A stretch of 64,000 nt of DNA, taken from positions 1-64,000 of the forward strand of contig CAVYZK010000008.1 in assembly GCA_963772935.1 (NCBI GenBank). The letters run 5' to 3'. Both the position numbers and the translations under genes were made by a program. Positions 17,008-26,208 of the stretch are shown here, piece by piece (the stretch's first letter is position 1; every line of letters begins with the position of its first letter). The DNA is from JANNNF01 sp963772935. GTDB lineage: Bacteria > Pseudomonadota > Alphaproteobacteria > Rhodobacterales > Rhodobacteraceae. Below the pieces are notes generated by a model. That model was not told the DNA's origin, made no database searches, and was given only the letters and a program-made list of their open reading frames with translations.

Positions 17008-18138
17008 TCACTCCGCCGCCACCCGCATCGGCGGGGCCGCTTGGGCAAATCGCGATGCCACCTCATCCGTCGCATAGATCAGCCGGCCCCCGCAAATGGT
17101 GGCCTCCACCGCACGGCTCTGCGCGTTCACGATCACCAGATCGGCGCGCAGCCCCGGGTTCAGCCTGCCGCGGTCGGCCAAGCGCAAGACCTCCGCAGGC
17201 TTGGCCGAGACCATGGCCCAGGCCTGCGGCAGCCCGATCCCGCGATCCACCAGCGCCCAGACCGCCACCGTCATCTGCGCCATGACCCCGCCCGAGGCTA
17301 CGGCGTCGCACAGCCCCTCGCTGATCAGCCCCGCTGCCACACCGCCGCGCACCACCTCATCGGCCTCTACCACCACTGGGGTCATCATCGCGTGGGCGGC
17401 GGCGGCCACCCGGCGGTTGGGCGGAAAGGCCGCGATGCGCGCGCCGATCATCGCGAACACCTCGCGCGTCTCACCATCCGGGTCCGCGTGGCTGCCATAG
17501 CTGACCCCCATCGCATCAAACCCCTCGGCCAGCGTGCACAGATGCCGGGGCACGCTGCGTTTGTTGGCCCGCGCCGCCTCGATCCGCGCCAGCAACCCGG
17601 CAACCGTCTCGCCCGCAGCCACCGCCCGGCGCGCAAACCCGTCAGGGTCCACCCGGTGCTGGCGGGCGGCTTCGTCCAGCCGGTTGTTGAACACCACATA
17701 GCCGATCTTGTGCCGCGCCACCGCCGCCAGCAACCGCGCGCCCTGATCCACCAGATGGGTTTCAGCCCGGATATGCAGCCGCAGGTCGGTCATCGCGCGG
17801 CCCCGGTAGGCCTCCACCCCCTCCATCACCGCGCAGGCACGGTCCGGCCCGCGCCCGCCGCCTTCCCAGCTCCAGCTTTGGGCGACATGAGGCGTGGTTA
17901 TCCCCTGCTCTGCCGCTGCCCGGTCGATCCGGGCCAGCCCTTCGGCAGCACTGCCATCCACTTCGGCACTGTGCATATCCACCATGCCCGGCAAGATCAG
18001 ATAGCCCGACAGGTCCACCCCCGGCAACGGCCCGCGCGTGATGCGCCCGTCGGCAAGCGCCACCGACCGGCGCTGCATCTGGCCATCGCGCAGAATATCC
18101 GCCCCGGTCAGACGCAGCGGCGGCAAGAGCGGGATCAT
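17008..18138 (-). CDS. PhnM-like amidohydrolase
   Basis: A 376-residue member of the amidohydrolase superfamily, closest in layout to PhnM (alpha-D-ribose 1-methylphosphonate 5-triphosphate diphosphatase). It shows the beta-sandwich start, LPGMVDMHS, HIRAETH, SYGSHADPDGE, VVEADEVVRGG, and the typical end KPAEVLRLADRGRLNPGLRADLVIV. The first metal motif is atypical: PhnM proteins I know read VDLHGDxFER, whereas here it is VDMHSAEVDG. The ATG at 18138 has GGAGG about 8 bases upstream. No other phn gene is nearby; the next gene on the strand is a dipeptidase. It could be a divergent PhnM or a related hydrolase of another substrate. Confidence 0.7.
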   Translation of the reverse strand: MIPLLPPLRLTGADILRDGQMQRRSVALADGRITRGPLPGVDLSGYLILPGMVDMHSAEVDGSAAEGLARIDRAAAEQGITTPHVAQSWSWEGGGRGPDRACAVMEGVEAYRGRAMTDLRLHIRAETHLVDQGARLLAAVARHKIGYVVFNNRLDEAARQHRVDPDGFARRAVAAGETVAGLLARIEAARANKRSVPRHLCTLAEGFDAMGVSYGSHADPDGETREVFAMIGARIAAFPPNRRVAAAAHAMMTPVVVEADEVVRGGVAAGLISEGLCDAVASGGVMAQMTVAVWALVDRGIGLPQAWAMVSAKPAEVLRLADRGRLNPGLRADLVIVNAQSRAVEATICGGRLIYATDEVASRFAQAAPPMRVAAE

Positions 18139-18216
18139 CGGCAGGCCTCCGGGTTGCGGACAGAATTGGGCAAGTCCGCTGTGGATAACCCTTAAAAGCA
18201 ACGCCGGTATGACAGG

Positions 18217-19245
18217 TTAGCCAATAATCCGGCCCAGAACGCCCATCCAGTTGCCCCAGCACAGCTTTTGCGTCAACGCTTCGCCATAGGCCGCCTGCAT
18301 CGCGCGGACCAAGGCCTGCAACCCCTGCGCCCCGCCGATGAACTGCGGCATCATCGCCCCGTCGAAGTCCGACCCAAGCGCCACGCCGCCTTCGCCCATC
18401 CGGGCCAGCAGATGGTCCAGATGGCGCAGCATATCCTCTGGCCCGGTATCGGGGTTCTTCACCCCATCCAGCCGCAGGAACTGCACGCCAAAGTTCAGCC
18501 CCACCAGCCCGCCCCGTTCGGCCATCGCGTCCAACTGGCGGTCGGTCAGGTTGCGGGTGGCGGCGGTCACCGCATGCGCCCCCGAATGGGTGGCAACCAA
18601 GGGCTTGGTGGTAAGGCTGGCCACATCCCAGAACCCGGCCTCGTTCAGGTGGCTCAGGTCAAGCAGCACGCCGCGGCGATCACACTCCGCCACCAGCCGC
18701 CTGCCCGCGTCGGTCAATCCCGGCCCGGTGTCCGGGCTGGCTGGAAAGTTGAACGGCACGCCGTGGCCAAAGATATTCGGGCGGCTCCACACCGGGCCAA
18801 GGGATCGCAGCCCCATGTCATACAGCACCGCCAACTCCGCAAGGTCGGCACCAATGCCTTCGCAGCCTTCCACATGCAGGATCGCGGCCATCGCCCCCGC
18901 CGCCCGCGCGGCCTCAATCTCTGCCACCGTCCGGCACAGCCGGATCGCATCAGGCCGCGCCTGCGCCATAGCAACCAGAATCGCCGCCTGTTCCAGCGTC
19001 ACGCCCCGGGCACGATCCGCGTCAATCGCGGGAAATTCCCGGTAGGTCGCCATCGGGTCCGGCCCCGGCCCGTCCCCCGGCACCCAGACCGCGAAAAAGC
19101 CGCCGCCCATGCCCCCGGCGCGCGCGCGCGCCAGATCAACATCCCCCACCCGCCCGTCAAAGAACGCGGCACCCGACATATCGCCTGCCCGCCACAGGGC
19201 AGACAGCAGGTCATTATGCCCGTCGAACACCATCACATCCGTCAT
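18217..19245 (-). CDS. membrane-dipeptidase-type peptidase M19 (copy 1)
   Basis: A 342-residue zinc dipeptidase of the renal dipeptidase family, which hydrolyses dipeptides, often with relaxed stereochemistry at the second residue. Metal and active-site motifs are FDGHNDLL at residues 7-14, HVEGCEGIG (bridging Glu), LDLSHLNEAGFWDV, ATHSGAHAV and LGSDFDGAM. No signal peptide, so cytoplasmic. It is divergent from a peptide ABC importer that starts 121 bases away and has a homologue on the other side of that importer (24584-25642). It probably cleaves the imported peptide. Confidence 0.92.
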   Translation of the reverse strand: MTDVMVFDGHNDLLSALWRAGDMSGAAFFDGRVGDVDLARARAGGMGGGFFAVWVPGDGPGPDPMATYREFPAIDADRARGVTLEQAAILVAMAQARPDAIRLCRTVAEIEAARAAGAMAAILHVEGCEGIGADLAELAVLYDMGLRSLGPVWSRPNIFGHGVPFNFPASPDTGPGLTDAGRRLVAECDRRGVLLDLSHLNEAGFWDVASLTTKPLVATHSGAHAVTAATRNLTDRQLDAMAERGGLVGLNFGVQFLRLDGVKNPDTGPEDMLRHLDHLLARMGEGGVALGSDFDGAMMPQFIGGAQGLQALVRAMQAAYGEALTQKLCWGNWMGVLGRIIG

Positions 19246-19366
19246 TCCCGAAAACCCATTCCGCTGCCGCTTGACACTTGGTCACAATAGTTGCCCAAAT
19301 GGTCAAAAGAGCAACCCGCGCTGTACGGGGGGCCGCAACCTTCACCCACAACAGGGAACCTGACCC
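19246..19366. promoter_or_regulatory. divergent promoter region of dipeptidase and peptide importer
   Basis: A 121-base divergent spacer. TTGACA at 19271-19276 is a good -35 for rightward transcription, but I see no strong -10. TGGTCA occurs twice, at 19279-19284 and 19300-19305, 21 bases apart (two helical turns), which could be paired half-sites for a regulator encoded elsewhere. Confidence 0.4.
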
Positions 19367-20968
19367 ATGAAACTTGACCCCACCCTTCGCTTTGGCGCGC
19401 TGGCCCTTGCGGGCCTTCTGCTGGGCACCGCGCCCGCCGCCCTGATGGCCGAAACCCCGGCAGATACGCTGGTCGTGGCCGATGCCATCGACGATATCGT
19501 GTCGATCGACCCCGCCGTCGCGTTCGAGTTTTCGGGCATCGACATGAACAACAACATCTATGACACGCTGGTCGAACTTGACCCGACCAAACCGGGCGAA
19601 CTGGTGCCCGGTCTGGCCGAAAGCTGGGCCGTGGCCGATGACGGCGTGACCTACACATTCAAGATCAAATCCGGCATCACCTTTTCCTCCGGCAACCCGC
19701 TGACCGCCGAGGATGCCGCCGGGTCGTTGCGCCGGGTCGTCAAGCTGAACAAGACGCCTGCGTTCATCCTGACCCAGTTCGGTCTGACCCCGGAAAACGT
19801 CGATGCAATGATCACGGTTGAAGGCGATACCGTCACCCTGAAAACCGACAAGGCCTATGCGCCGTCCTTCGTCTACAACTGCCTGACGGCAGGTGTGGCG
19901 AATATTGTCGATATGAAAACCGTTATGGCGCAGGATGTTGCGGGCGACATGGGGTCAGCCTGGCTGGAGGCAAACTCGGCCGGCACCGGCGCCTATATCC
20001 TGAAATCCTTCAAGGCGTCCGACAGCTATGTGCTGGAAGCCCGCGAAGGCGGCTGGCGCGGCACCCCGGCGATGAAGCGCGTGTTCATGCGCCATGTGCC
20101 CGAAGGCGCCACCGAACGCCTGCTGATCGAAAAGGGCGATATTGATATCGCCCGCGAACTGACCCCGGTGGATATCGCCGGGCTGGAAGGCAACCCCGAC
20201 ATCACCATCCAGAACGATGTGGGCGGCCAGGTCTATTATCTGGCGATGAACCAGAAGAACCCGGCCCTGGCCAACCCCAAGGTGCTGGATGCCATGCGGT
20301 GGGCCATCGACTATCAGGGCATGGCCGACACGCTGCTGAAAGGCCAGTGGGTGGTGCATGAATCCTTCCTGCCCATCGGCTTCCTTGGTGCGCTGACCGA
20401 CAACCCCTATTCGCTCGATATCGAAAAGGCCAAGGCGCTGATGGCGGAATCGGGGGTCACCCTGCCGCTGGAAGTGGGCTTTACCGTGCGCAACAATCAG
20501 GAACGGCTGGATATCGCGCAGTCGATCCAGAACACCTTTGCCCAGATCGGCATCAACCTTGTGATGGATGTCGGCGACGGCAAACAGGGGCTGGAGAAAT
20601 ACCGCGCCCGCCAGCATGACATCACCCTGCAAACCTGGGGTCCGGATTACCCCGATCCCCACACCAACGCCTCCACCTTTGCGCAAAACCCTGACAACGC
20701 CGATGCCGCCAATAACACCGGCTACCTCGCATGGCGCACCGCCTATGATCCCGGTGAGTTGAACGCGATGACTGCTGCGGCGGTTGAGGAGAAAGACGCC
20801 ACCAAGCGCGCCGAGATGTATGCCGAGATTCAGCGCAAGCACCGCGAAACCTCGGCCTTCGTGCTGATGTTCCAGCAAGCCCGGCAAGACGCTTTGCGCA
20901 GCAATGTGAAGGGCTTCTATTCCGGCGGGGCGACGGACAACGCCTATTACTACACCGTCACCAAGTGA
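19367..20968 (+). CDS. peptide/dipeptide ABC transporter substrate-binding protein
   Basis: A 533-residue periplasmic binding protein of the DppA/OppA family (SBP_bac_5). A Sec signal peptide runs to about residue 28 (ending LMAE). Family landmarks are the start LVVADAIDDIVSIDPA, LVPGLAESWAVADDGVTYTFKIKSGITFSSGNPLTAEDA, and TGAYILKSF in the centre. The ligand cannot be told from sequence; dipeptides are likely because M19 dipeptidases lie on both sides. A very strong hairpin follows the stop, as is common for receptors made in excess of their permeases. Confidence 0.9.
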   Translation: MKLDPTLRFGALALAGLLLGTAPAALMAETPADTLVVADAIDDIVSIDPAVAFEFSGIDMNNNIYDTLVELDPTKPGELVPGLAESWAVADDGVTYTFKIKSGITFSSGNPLTAEDAAGSLRRVVKLNKTPAFILTQFGLTPENVDAMITVEGDTVTLKTDKAYAPSFVYNCLTAGVANIVDMKTVMAQDVAGDMGSAWLEANSAGTGAYILKSFKASDSYVLEAREGGWRGTPAMKRVFMRHVPEGATERLLIEKGDIDIARELTPVDIAGLEGNPDITIQNDVGGQVYYLAMNQKNPALANPKVLDAMRWAIDYQGMADTLLKGQWVVHESFLPIGFLGALTDNPYSLDIEKAKALMAESGVTLPLEVGFTVRNNQERLDIAQSIQNTFAQIGINLVMDVGDGKQGLEKYRARQHDITLQTWGPDYPDPHTNASTFAQNPDNADAANNTGYLAWRTAYDPGELNAMTAAAVEEKDATKRAEMYAEIQRKHRETSAFVLMFQQARQDALRSNVKGFYSGGATDNAYYYTVTK

Positions 20969-20977
20969 TGATCCGGC

Positions 20978-21003
20978 CCGCGCGGGGGCTTGCCCCCGCG
21001 CGG
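20978..21003 (+). terminator. strong GC hairpin after the peptide-binding protein gene
   Basis: CCGCGCGGGGGC and GCCCCCGCGCGG form a 12-bp perfect stem with a TT turn, 9 bases after the stop and 14 bases before the next start. No T-run, so it likely stabilises the upstream message or attenuates transcription. Confidence 0.65.
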
Positions 21004-21017
21004 ACCCGGTCTTGTCT

Positions 21018-22079
21018 ATGACAGACACAGCCCCCCCACCCGTTGACAGCCGCGCCCTGCCGATGCTGCGCGCCGTGGCCTCTGGTCTGGCCTCGCTGGC
21101 GATTACGCTGCTAGGCCTGTTGCTGGTCACGTTCTTGATTGCCCGCGTGGTGCCGAATGACCCCGTGCTGTCGATCATCGGCGAACGTGCCACGCAGGCG
21201 CAGTATGATGCCGTGCGGCTGGAACTGGGCCTTGATGAACCCCTGTGGAAGCAATTCGCGATCTACGTTACCAACGCCGTGCAAGGCGATCTGGGCAAGT
21301 CGATCCGCACCAATCAACCCGTCACCGCCGACATTGCCCGCGCCTTTCCCGCCACGCTGGAACTGGCCACCCTTGCGACGATCTTTGGCGTGATCATCGG
21401 CGTGCCTGCGGGTGTGTTGGCCGCCACCAAACCCGGCAGCGTCATTGACCAGATCCTGCGGATCATCGGGCTGATGGGCTATTCGATGCCGATATTCTGG
21501 CTGGGCCTGATGGGTCTGTTGGTGTTTTACGGGATGCTAGGTTGGGTTGGCGGGCCGGGCAGGTTGGATCCGACCTATGAGATGATGCTGGAATTTGACA
21601 TGACCCAGTATACTGGCATGATCCTGCTCGATTCCGCGCTGAACGGCAGTTGGGATATTTTTGTCAACGCAATCAGCCACATCATCCTGCCTGCGGGGCT
21701 GCTCGGCTATGTGTCGATGGCCTACATCAGCCGGATGACCCGCAGTTTCATGATGAATGAACTGGGTCAGGAATACATCACCACCGCCCGCGTCAAGGGC
21801 ATGCCCGAACGCCGGGTGATCTGGGTCCATGCCATGCGCAACGTGTTGGTGCCGCTGATCACGGTGATCGCACTGTCCTACGCCTACCTCTTGGAAGGGG
21901 CCGTGTTGACCGAGACGATTTTCGCATGGCCCGGCCTTGGCAACTACATCACCGACGCGCTGTTCGCGGCCGATATGCCCGCTGTTCTGGGCGGCACGGT
22001 GGTGGTCGGGGCGGCGTTTGTGACGCTGAACATGCTGTCGGACCTGCTGTATAAACTCGTCGATCCGAGGGCTAGGTGA
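21018..22079 (+). CDS. peptide ABC transporter permease (DppB-like)
   Basis: A 353-residue permease. The N-terminal DppB part includes FLIARVVPNDPVLSIIGERAT and LGLDEPLWKQFAIYV, followed by about six membrane helices, the coupling loop YITTARVKGMPERRVIWVHAMRN and the conserved ETIFAWPGLGNYITDALFAAD. The ATG at 21018 is preferred to a TTG two codons earlier. The stop overlaps the next gene start (TGATG), so it is co-translated with the DppC-like subunit. Confidence 0.92.
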   Translation: MTDTAPPPVDSRALPMLRAVASGLASLAITLLGLLLVTFLIARVVPNDPVLSIIGERATQAQYDAVRLELGLDEPLWKQFAIYVTNAVQGDLGKSIRTNQPVTADIARAFPATLELATLATIFGVIIGVPAGVLAATKPGSVIDQILRIIGLMGYSMPIFWLGLMGLLVFYGMLGWVGGPGRLDPTYEMMLEFDMTQYTGMILLDSALNGSWDIFVNAISHIILPAGLLGYVSMAYISRMTRSFMMNELGQEYITTARVKGMPERRVIWVHAMRNVLVPLITVIALSYAYLLEGAVLTETIFAWPGLGNYITDALFAADMPAVLGGTVVVGAAFVTLNMLSDLLYKLVDPRAR

Positions 22080-22984
22080 TGGGCACCCTGACCACATGGC
22101 TGCGCGAGCCTAACCCATCGTCACGCCGTCAGGCCCGTCTGGGGCAGGCCTATCTGGCGTGGCTGCGGATGCGGCGCAACACGCTTGCGATGGTGGGGCT
22201 GGCGATTGTTGCCGTGCTGATCCTGATGGCGGTGGCCGCACCTATCCTTGCCCCGCATGACCCGTTCACGCAGGATCTTGGTAACCGCCTGCTGCCCCCC
22301 GGCACCCCCGGCTATTGGCTGGGGACTGATGAATTTGGGCGCGACCTATGGACACGCATCCTCTATGGCGCGCGGATCACCCTGTATATCGTGGCGCTTG
22401 TGGCCGTCACCGCCCCGGTGATCGGCCTCGCCGTCGGCACCGTTGCGGGGTATTTCGGCGGCTGGACGGATCAGGTTCTGATGCGGATCACCGATATCTT
22501 CCTCGCCTTCCCCCGGTTGATCCTGTCACTGGCCTTGGTCGCCGTGCTTGGCCCCGGCATCGAAAACGCCGTGCTTGCCATTGCCCTTACCGCATGGCCC
22601 CCCTATGCCCGCGTCGCCCGCGCCGAAACCCTGACCGTGCGATCGTCTGACTACATCGCCGCCGTCCGCCTGCAAGGGGCGGGGGCGGGCCGCATCATCT
22701 GGGGCCATGTGATGCCGATGTGCCTGCCATCGGTGATCATCCGCGTGACGCTGGATATGGCCGGCGTGATCCTGATTGCGGCGGGCCTTGGCTTTCTTGG
22801 CCTTGGCGTGCAGCCACCGCTGCCGGAATGGGGGCTGATGATCTCATCGGGCCGGAAATACCTGTTCGAACAATGGTGGGTCGCCACCATGCCCGGCCTT
22901 GCCATCTTCATCGTCAGCCTTGGCTTCAACCTGTTGGGCGACGGGTTGCGCGATGTGCTTGACCCGCGGAGTGCTGGCAAATGA
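22079..22984 (+). CDS. peptide ABC transporter permease (DppC-like)
   Basis: A 301-residue second permease subunit. Seen: the N-terminal helix and APHDPFTQDLGNRL, YWLGTDEFGRDLWTRILYGARITL (a DppC hallmark), DIFLAFPRLILSLALV, the coupling loop YIAAVRLQGAGAGRIIWGHVMP and the final LGFNLLGDGLRDVLDPR. It starts at the ATG inside TGATG; a GTG three bases earlier is the alternative. The C-terminus overlaps the likely start of the first ATPase gene. Confidence 0.92.
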   Translation: MGTLTTWLREPNPSSRRQARLGQAYLAWLRMRRNTLAMVGLAIVAVLILMAVAAPILAPHDPFTQDLGNRLLPPGTPGYWLGTDEFGRDLWTRILYGARITLYIVALVAVTAPVIGLAVGTVAGYFGGWTDQVLMRITDIFLAFPRLILSLALVAVLGPGIENAVLAIALTAWPPYARVARAETLTVRSSDYIAAVRLQGAGAGRIIWGHVMPMCLPSVIIRVTLDMAGVILIAAGLGFLGLGVQPPLPEWGLMISSGRKYLFEQWWVATMPGLAIFIVSLGFNLLGDGLRDVLDPRSAGK

Positions 22985-23813
22985 CCCTGCTGTCAGCGTG
23001 AAAAACCTGCGCGTGACCTTTGACACCGAAACCGGCCCGGTGCAGGCCGTGCGTGGTGTCAGCTTCAGCCTTGGCCGCGAACGCCTTGGGATTGTTGGCG
23101 AATCCGGGTCGGGCAAGACCATGACAGGCCGGTCCGTCCTGCGCCTGATCCGCCCGCCCGGGCGGATTGCGGCGGATGAGATGCGCTTTGACGGCATCGA
23201 CCTGATGGCGGCATCCGAGCGGGATATGCGCGCCCTTCGCGGCCCCCGCATCGCCATGGTGATGCAAGACCCCAAGTATTCGCTGAACCCGGTGCTGCGC
23301 ATCGGCGCGCAACTGACCGAAGGCCTGCGCCAACGTGACGGCATGAACGCCGCCGACGCGCGCCTGAAAGCCATCGACGCCCTGAATGCCGTGCAAATCC
23401 GTGATCCTGAGAGGGTGATGGAGGCCTATCCGCATGAGTTGTCGGGCGGCATGGGCCAGCGGGTGATGATCGCCATGATGCTGATCCCCAACCCCGACCT
23501 GCTGATCGCCGATGAACCGACCAGCGCGCTTGATGTGACCGTGCAGGCCGAGGTGCTGTCGATCCTTGACGCCCTCGTGCGCGACCGGGGCATGGGCCTG
23601 ATCTTCATCAGCCACGACCTGCGGCTAGTCGCGCGTTTCTGCGACCGGGTTCTGGTGATGTACAAGGGCAAGATTGTTGAGGAGCTTGCCGCAAAAGACC
23701 TGTTGCACGCCAAGCACCCTTACACCCAAGGGTTGCTGAACTGCCTGCCCCGCATTGGTGGGCCACGCGGCCCCCTGCCCGGTCTGGACCGCAACGCAGA
23801 GTGGGCGCAATGA
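22971..23813 (+). CDS. peptide ABC transporter ATPase (DppD-like), start uncertain
   Basis: An ATPase of about 280 residues: Walker A GESGSGKTM, signature LSGGMGQRVMIAMML, Walker B LLIADEPTSALDVTVQ and switch His in IFISHDLRLVA. The peptide-transporter C-terminal extension runs to AEWAQ. In the present frame the first possible start is GTG at 22971. An ATG at 22981 overlapping the previous stop (ATGA) would be the normal arrangement but reads into a stop after six codons; one added base there would join it to SVKNLRVTFD. A small sequence error at 22990-23000 is therefore possible. Confidence 0.85.
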   Translation: MLANDPAVSVKNLRVTFDTETGPVQAVRGVSFSLGRERLGIVGESGSGKTMTGRSVLRLIRPPGRIAADEMRFDGIDLMAASERDMRALRGPRIAMVMQDPKYSLNPVLRIGAQLTEGLRQRDGMNAADARLKAIDALNAVQIRDPERVMEAYPHELSGGMGQRVMIAMMLIPNPDLLIADEPTSALDVTVQAEVLSILDALVRDRGMGLIFISHDLRLVARFCDRVLVMYKGKIVEELAAKDLLHAKHPYTQGLLNCLPRIGGPRGPLPGLDRNAEWAQ

Positions 23814-24568
23814 CCCTGATCGAGATTGAAAACCTGTCGGTGACCTACACATCGAAAGGCCGCACCGTGAAGGCGGTCGAAGGCGTGTCGCTAAAGGTCG
23901 ATGCACAGGAAAGCTATGGTCTGGTCGGCGAAAGCGGGTCCGGCAAATCCACCATCCTGCGCGCGATCTGCGGGCTGGCCCCGGTGTCGGGCGGCACCAT
24001 CCGCATCGGCGGCAAAGCCATTCCCACCCCACGCGGCGTGGCCTTTGCGGCGCAGGTCCAGATGGTGTTTCAAGACCCCTACGCCAGCCTGCACCCCCGC
24101 CACACCATTGACCGCACGCTCTCAGAACCGCTCGCCATCCACGGCATTGGCGATACCGATCAACGCGTTATGCAGGCGCTGCGCGATGTGGGCCTGCCGA
24201 TGTCCTTCCGCTTTCGCTATCCGCATCAACTGTCGGGCGGGCAGCGCCAGCGTGTCGCCATCGCCCGCGCGCTGATGTTGCAGCCCCAGATATTGCTGCT
24301 GGACGAACCGACAAGCGCCCTTGATGCAAGCGTTCAGGCCGAAACCCTGAACCTGCTCAACCGCCTGCGCGCGGAACGTGGCCTGACCTTCCTGATGGTC
24401 AGCCATGACCTTGCCGTGATCGACCATATGTGCGACCGGATTCTGGTGATGCAAAACGGCAAAGCGGTGGAAGAATTGGCCCGCGCAGACCTTGCAGGTG
24501 CCGCCATGAAAACCGACTATGCCCGCAGCCTGTTCAACGCCAGCGCCGACCGGATGCTGGAGGGGTAA
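23810..24568 (+). CDS. peptide ABC transporter ATPase (DppF-like)
   Basis: A 252-residue second ATPase. Walker A GESGSGKSTILRAICGL, Q-loop MVFQDPYASLHPRHT, signature LSGGQRQRVAIARALM, Walker B ILLLDEPTSALDASVQ and switch His MVSHDLAVIDHMCD. It begins at the ATG within ATGA at the previous stop. With the binding protein, two permeases and the other ATPase it completes a five-gene importer. It lacks most of the usual C-terminal extension, so it is shorter than typical DppF (about 320). Confidence 0.92.
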   Translation: MTLIEIENLSVTYTSKGRTVKAVEGVSLKVDAQESYGLVGESGSGKSTILRAICGLAPVSGGTIRIGGKAIPTPRGVAFAAQVQMVFQDPYASLHPRHTIDRTLSEPLAIHGIGDTDQRVMQALRDVGLPMSFRFRYPHQLSGGQRQRVAIARALMLQPQILLLDEPTSALDASVQAETLNLLNRLRAERGLTFLMVSHDLAVIDHMCDRILVMQNGKAVEELARADLAGAAMKTDYARSLFNASADRMLEG

Positions 24569-24583
24569 AGCAAGGGACCGCGC

Positions 24584-25642
24584 ATGATACCTGTTTTCGA
24601 TGGCCACAACGACCTGCTGCTGCGCCTGCACAACGCGCCCGAAAAGCGCGCGGAAATCTGGCTGACGGGCGAAGGCAAGGGCCATCTGGACCTGCCCCGC
24701 ATGAAGGCAGGCGGCTTTGCGGGTGGGTTTTTTGCCATCTACATCCCCTCGCCCATTTCCCACGACGCCGCCGATTACATGACCGCGATGGAAAACCCGC
24801 CCTTCGATCTGCCGCTGCCCGGCCTGATCGGCACCTTTCTGGCGCAGCCTGTGGCCCTGTCGATGGCGGGCCTGCTGCACTGGATGGAACGCGCGTCAGA
24901 AGGCCAGTTCAAGGTCTGCACCACCGTCGCGCAAATCCGCATGTGCATCGCACAAGGTGTCATCGCAGGTATCATGCACATGGAAGGCGCCGAAGCGATC
25001 GGCGAGGATCTGGACGCGCTTTACCTGTTCCATTCCATGGGCTTGCGGTCGCTCGGCCCTGTGTGGTCGCGCCCTACCGTGTTCGGCCATGGCGTCCCCT
25101 TCCGCTTTCCCGGCAGCCCGGATACCGGGCTCGGGCTGACCCCTGCGGGCAAAGACCTGATCCGCGCCTGCAATGAGCTGCGCGTGATGATCGACCTGTC
25201 CCACATCAACGAGGCGGGCTTCAACGATGTGGCCCGCCTGTCAGACGCGCCCTTGGTCGCCACCCATTCCAACGCCCATGCCATCACCCCCAGCACCCGC
25301 AACCTGACCGACCGCCAGTTGGACATGATCCGCGACAGCAAGGGGATGGTGGGCCTGAACTACGCCACGTCCTTCCTGCGCCGCGACGGGCGGCAATCGC
25401 CCGACATGGGGTGGGAGGATGTGCTGGCCCATCTGGATCACCTGATCGACCGCTTGGGCGAGGATCACGTCGGCCTCGGGTCCGACTTTGACGGCGCGAC
25501 CATCCCCAAAGGCATCGGCGATGTCACCGGCCAGCCCGCGCTGGTCGATGCGATGCGCAGCCATGGCTATGATGACGCGCTGCTGACCAAGCTGTGCCAC
25601 GGCAACTGGCTGGCGCTGCTGGACCGGACATGGGGGATGTGA
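24584..25642 (+). CDS. membrane-dipeptidase-type peptidase M19 (copy 2)
   Basis: A 352-residue zinc dipeptidase homologous to the one at 18217-19245. Shared motifs: FDGHNDLLLRL, HMEGAEAIGEDLD, RSLGPVWSRP, DLSHINEAGFNDVARL, ATHSNAHAI, RNLTDRQLD and GLGSDFDGA. No signal peptide. It starts 15 bases after the importer ATPase and its stop overlaps the DUF4202 gene (TGATG), so it is part of the importer operon. The presence of two paralogues suggests different peptide or stereochemical preferences. Confidence 0.93.
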   Translation: MIPVFDGHNDLLLRLHNAPEKRAEIWLTGEGKGHLDLPRMKAGGFAGGFFAIYIPSPISHDAADYMTAMENPPFDLPLPGLIGTFLAQPVALSMAGLLHWMERASEGQFKVCTTVAQIRMCIAQGVIAGIMHMEGAEAIGEDLDALYLFHSMGLRSLGPVWSRPTVFGHGVPFRFPGSPDTGLGLTPAGKDLIRACNELRVMIDLSHINEAGFNDVARLSDAPLVATHSNAHAITPSTRNLTDRQLDMIRDSKGMVGLNYATSFLRRDGRQSPDMGWEDVLAHLDHLIDRLGEDHVGLGSDFDGATIPKGIGDVTGQPALVDAMRSHGYDDALLTKLCHGNWLALLDRTWGM

Positions 25643-26208
25643 TGCACCTGACCGCCGCCCTTGCCGCGATTGACGCGGCCAATGCCGCCGACCCGACGTT
25701 GGAGGCAGGCCGCCCCGCCGCCCTGCTCTACGGCGAGAGGATGAGCGCCGAACTGGCCCGCCTGTTCCCGGATGCCTCTGACGTGTTGCAGATCGCCGCC
25801 CGCGGCCAGCATGTCGAACGCTGGCTGCTGCCCCGCGCCGATTACCCTGATGGCAAAGCGGGCTACTACGCCTGGCGGCAGGAACAGGGCCGCCGTCATG
25901 CTGCACGGGTGGCCGGGATCATGGCGGATGCGGGGTATAGCGCCGATGACCAGGCCCGCGTCGGCGTGCTGCTGCGCAAGGAAGGCATCAAGCGCGACGC
26001 AGAGGTGCAGGCGCTGGAGGATGTGATCTGCTTCACCTTCCTACGCTGGTATTTCGCCGATTTCGCAAGCACCCGGACGGAAGCTGAGGTCGTTGATATC
26101 GTGACCAAAACCGCGCGAAAAATGTCTGCCGAAGGCCGTGCGCGGGTACTGGACGAATTTGCGCTGCCCGATGCTTTGGCCGATGCCGTGCGCGGCGTTC
26201 CAGCCTAA
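25642..26208 (+). CDS. DUF4202-type protein
   Basis: A 188-residue cytoplasmic protein. I recognise the overall layout of the DUF4202 family: an N-terminal AIDAANAADP, a central GERMSAELARLFPDASDVLQIAARGQHVERW, DYPDGKAGYYAWRQEQGRRHA, then EVQALEDVICFTFLRWYF. His and Asp residues in GQHVERW and the helical pattern suggest an HD-like hydrolase fold, which is inference. The ATG lies in TGATG at the dipeptidase stop. Its 3' end overlaps the convergent P450 gene by 4 bases. The link to the peptide importer is by operon position only. Confidence 0.75.
   Translation: MHLTAALAAIDAANAADPTLEAGRPAALLYGERMSAELARLFPDASDVLQIAARGQHVERWLLPRADYPDGKAGYYAWRQEQGRRHAARVAGIMADAGYSADDQARVGVLLRKEGIKRDAEVQALEDVICFTFLRWYFADFASTRTEAEVVDIVTKTARKMSAEGRARVLDEFALPDALADAVRGVPA

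Noticed and set aside
16655..17285. Possible small genes in the spacer after phoB
   Set aside because: Proline- and arginine-rich translations running through direct repeats and hairpins, with no start context.
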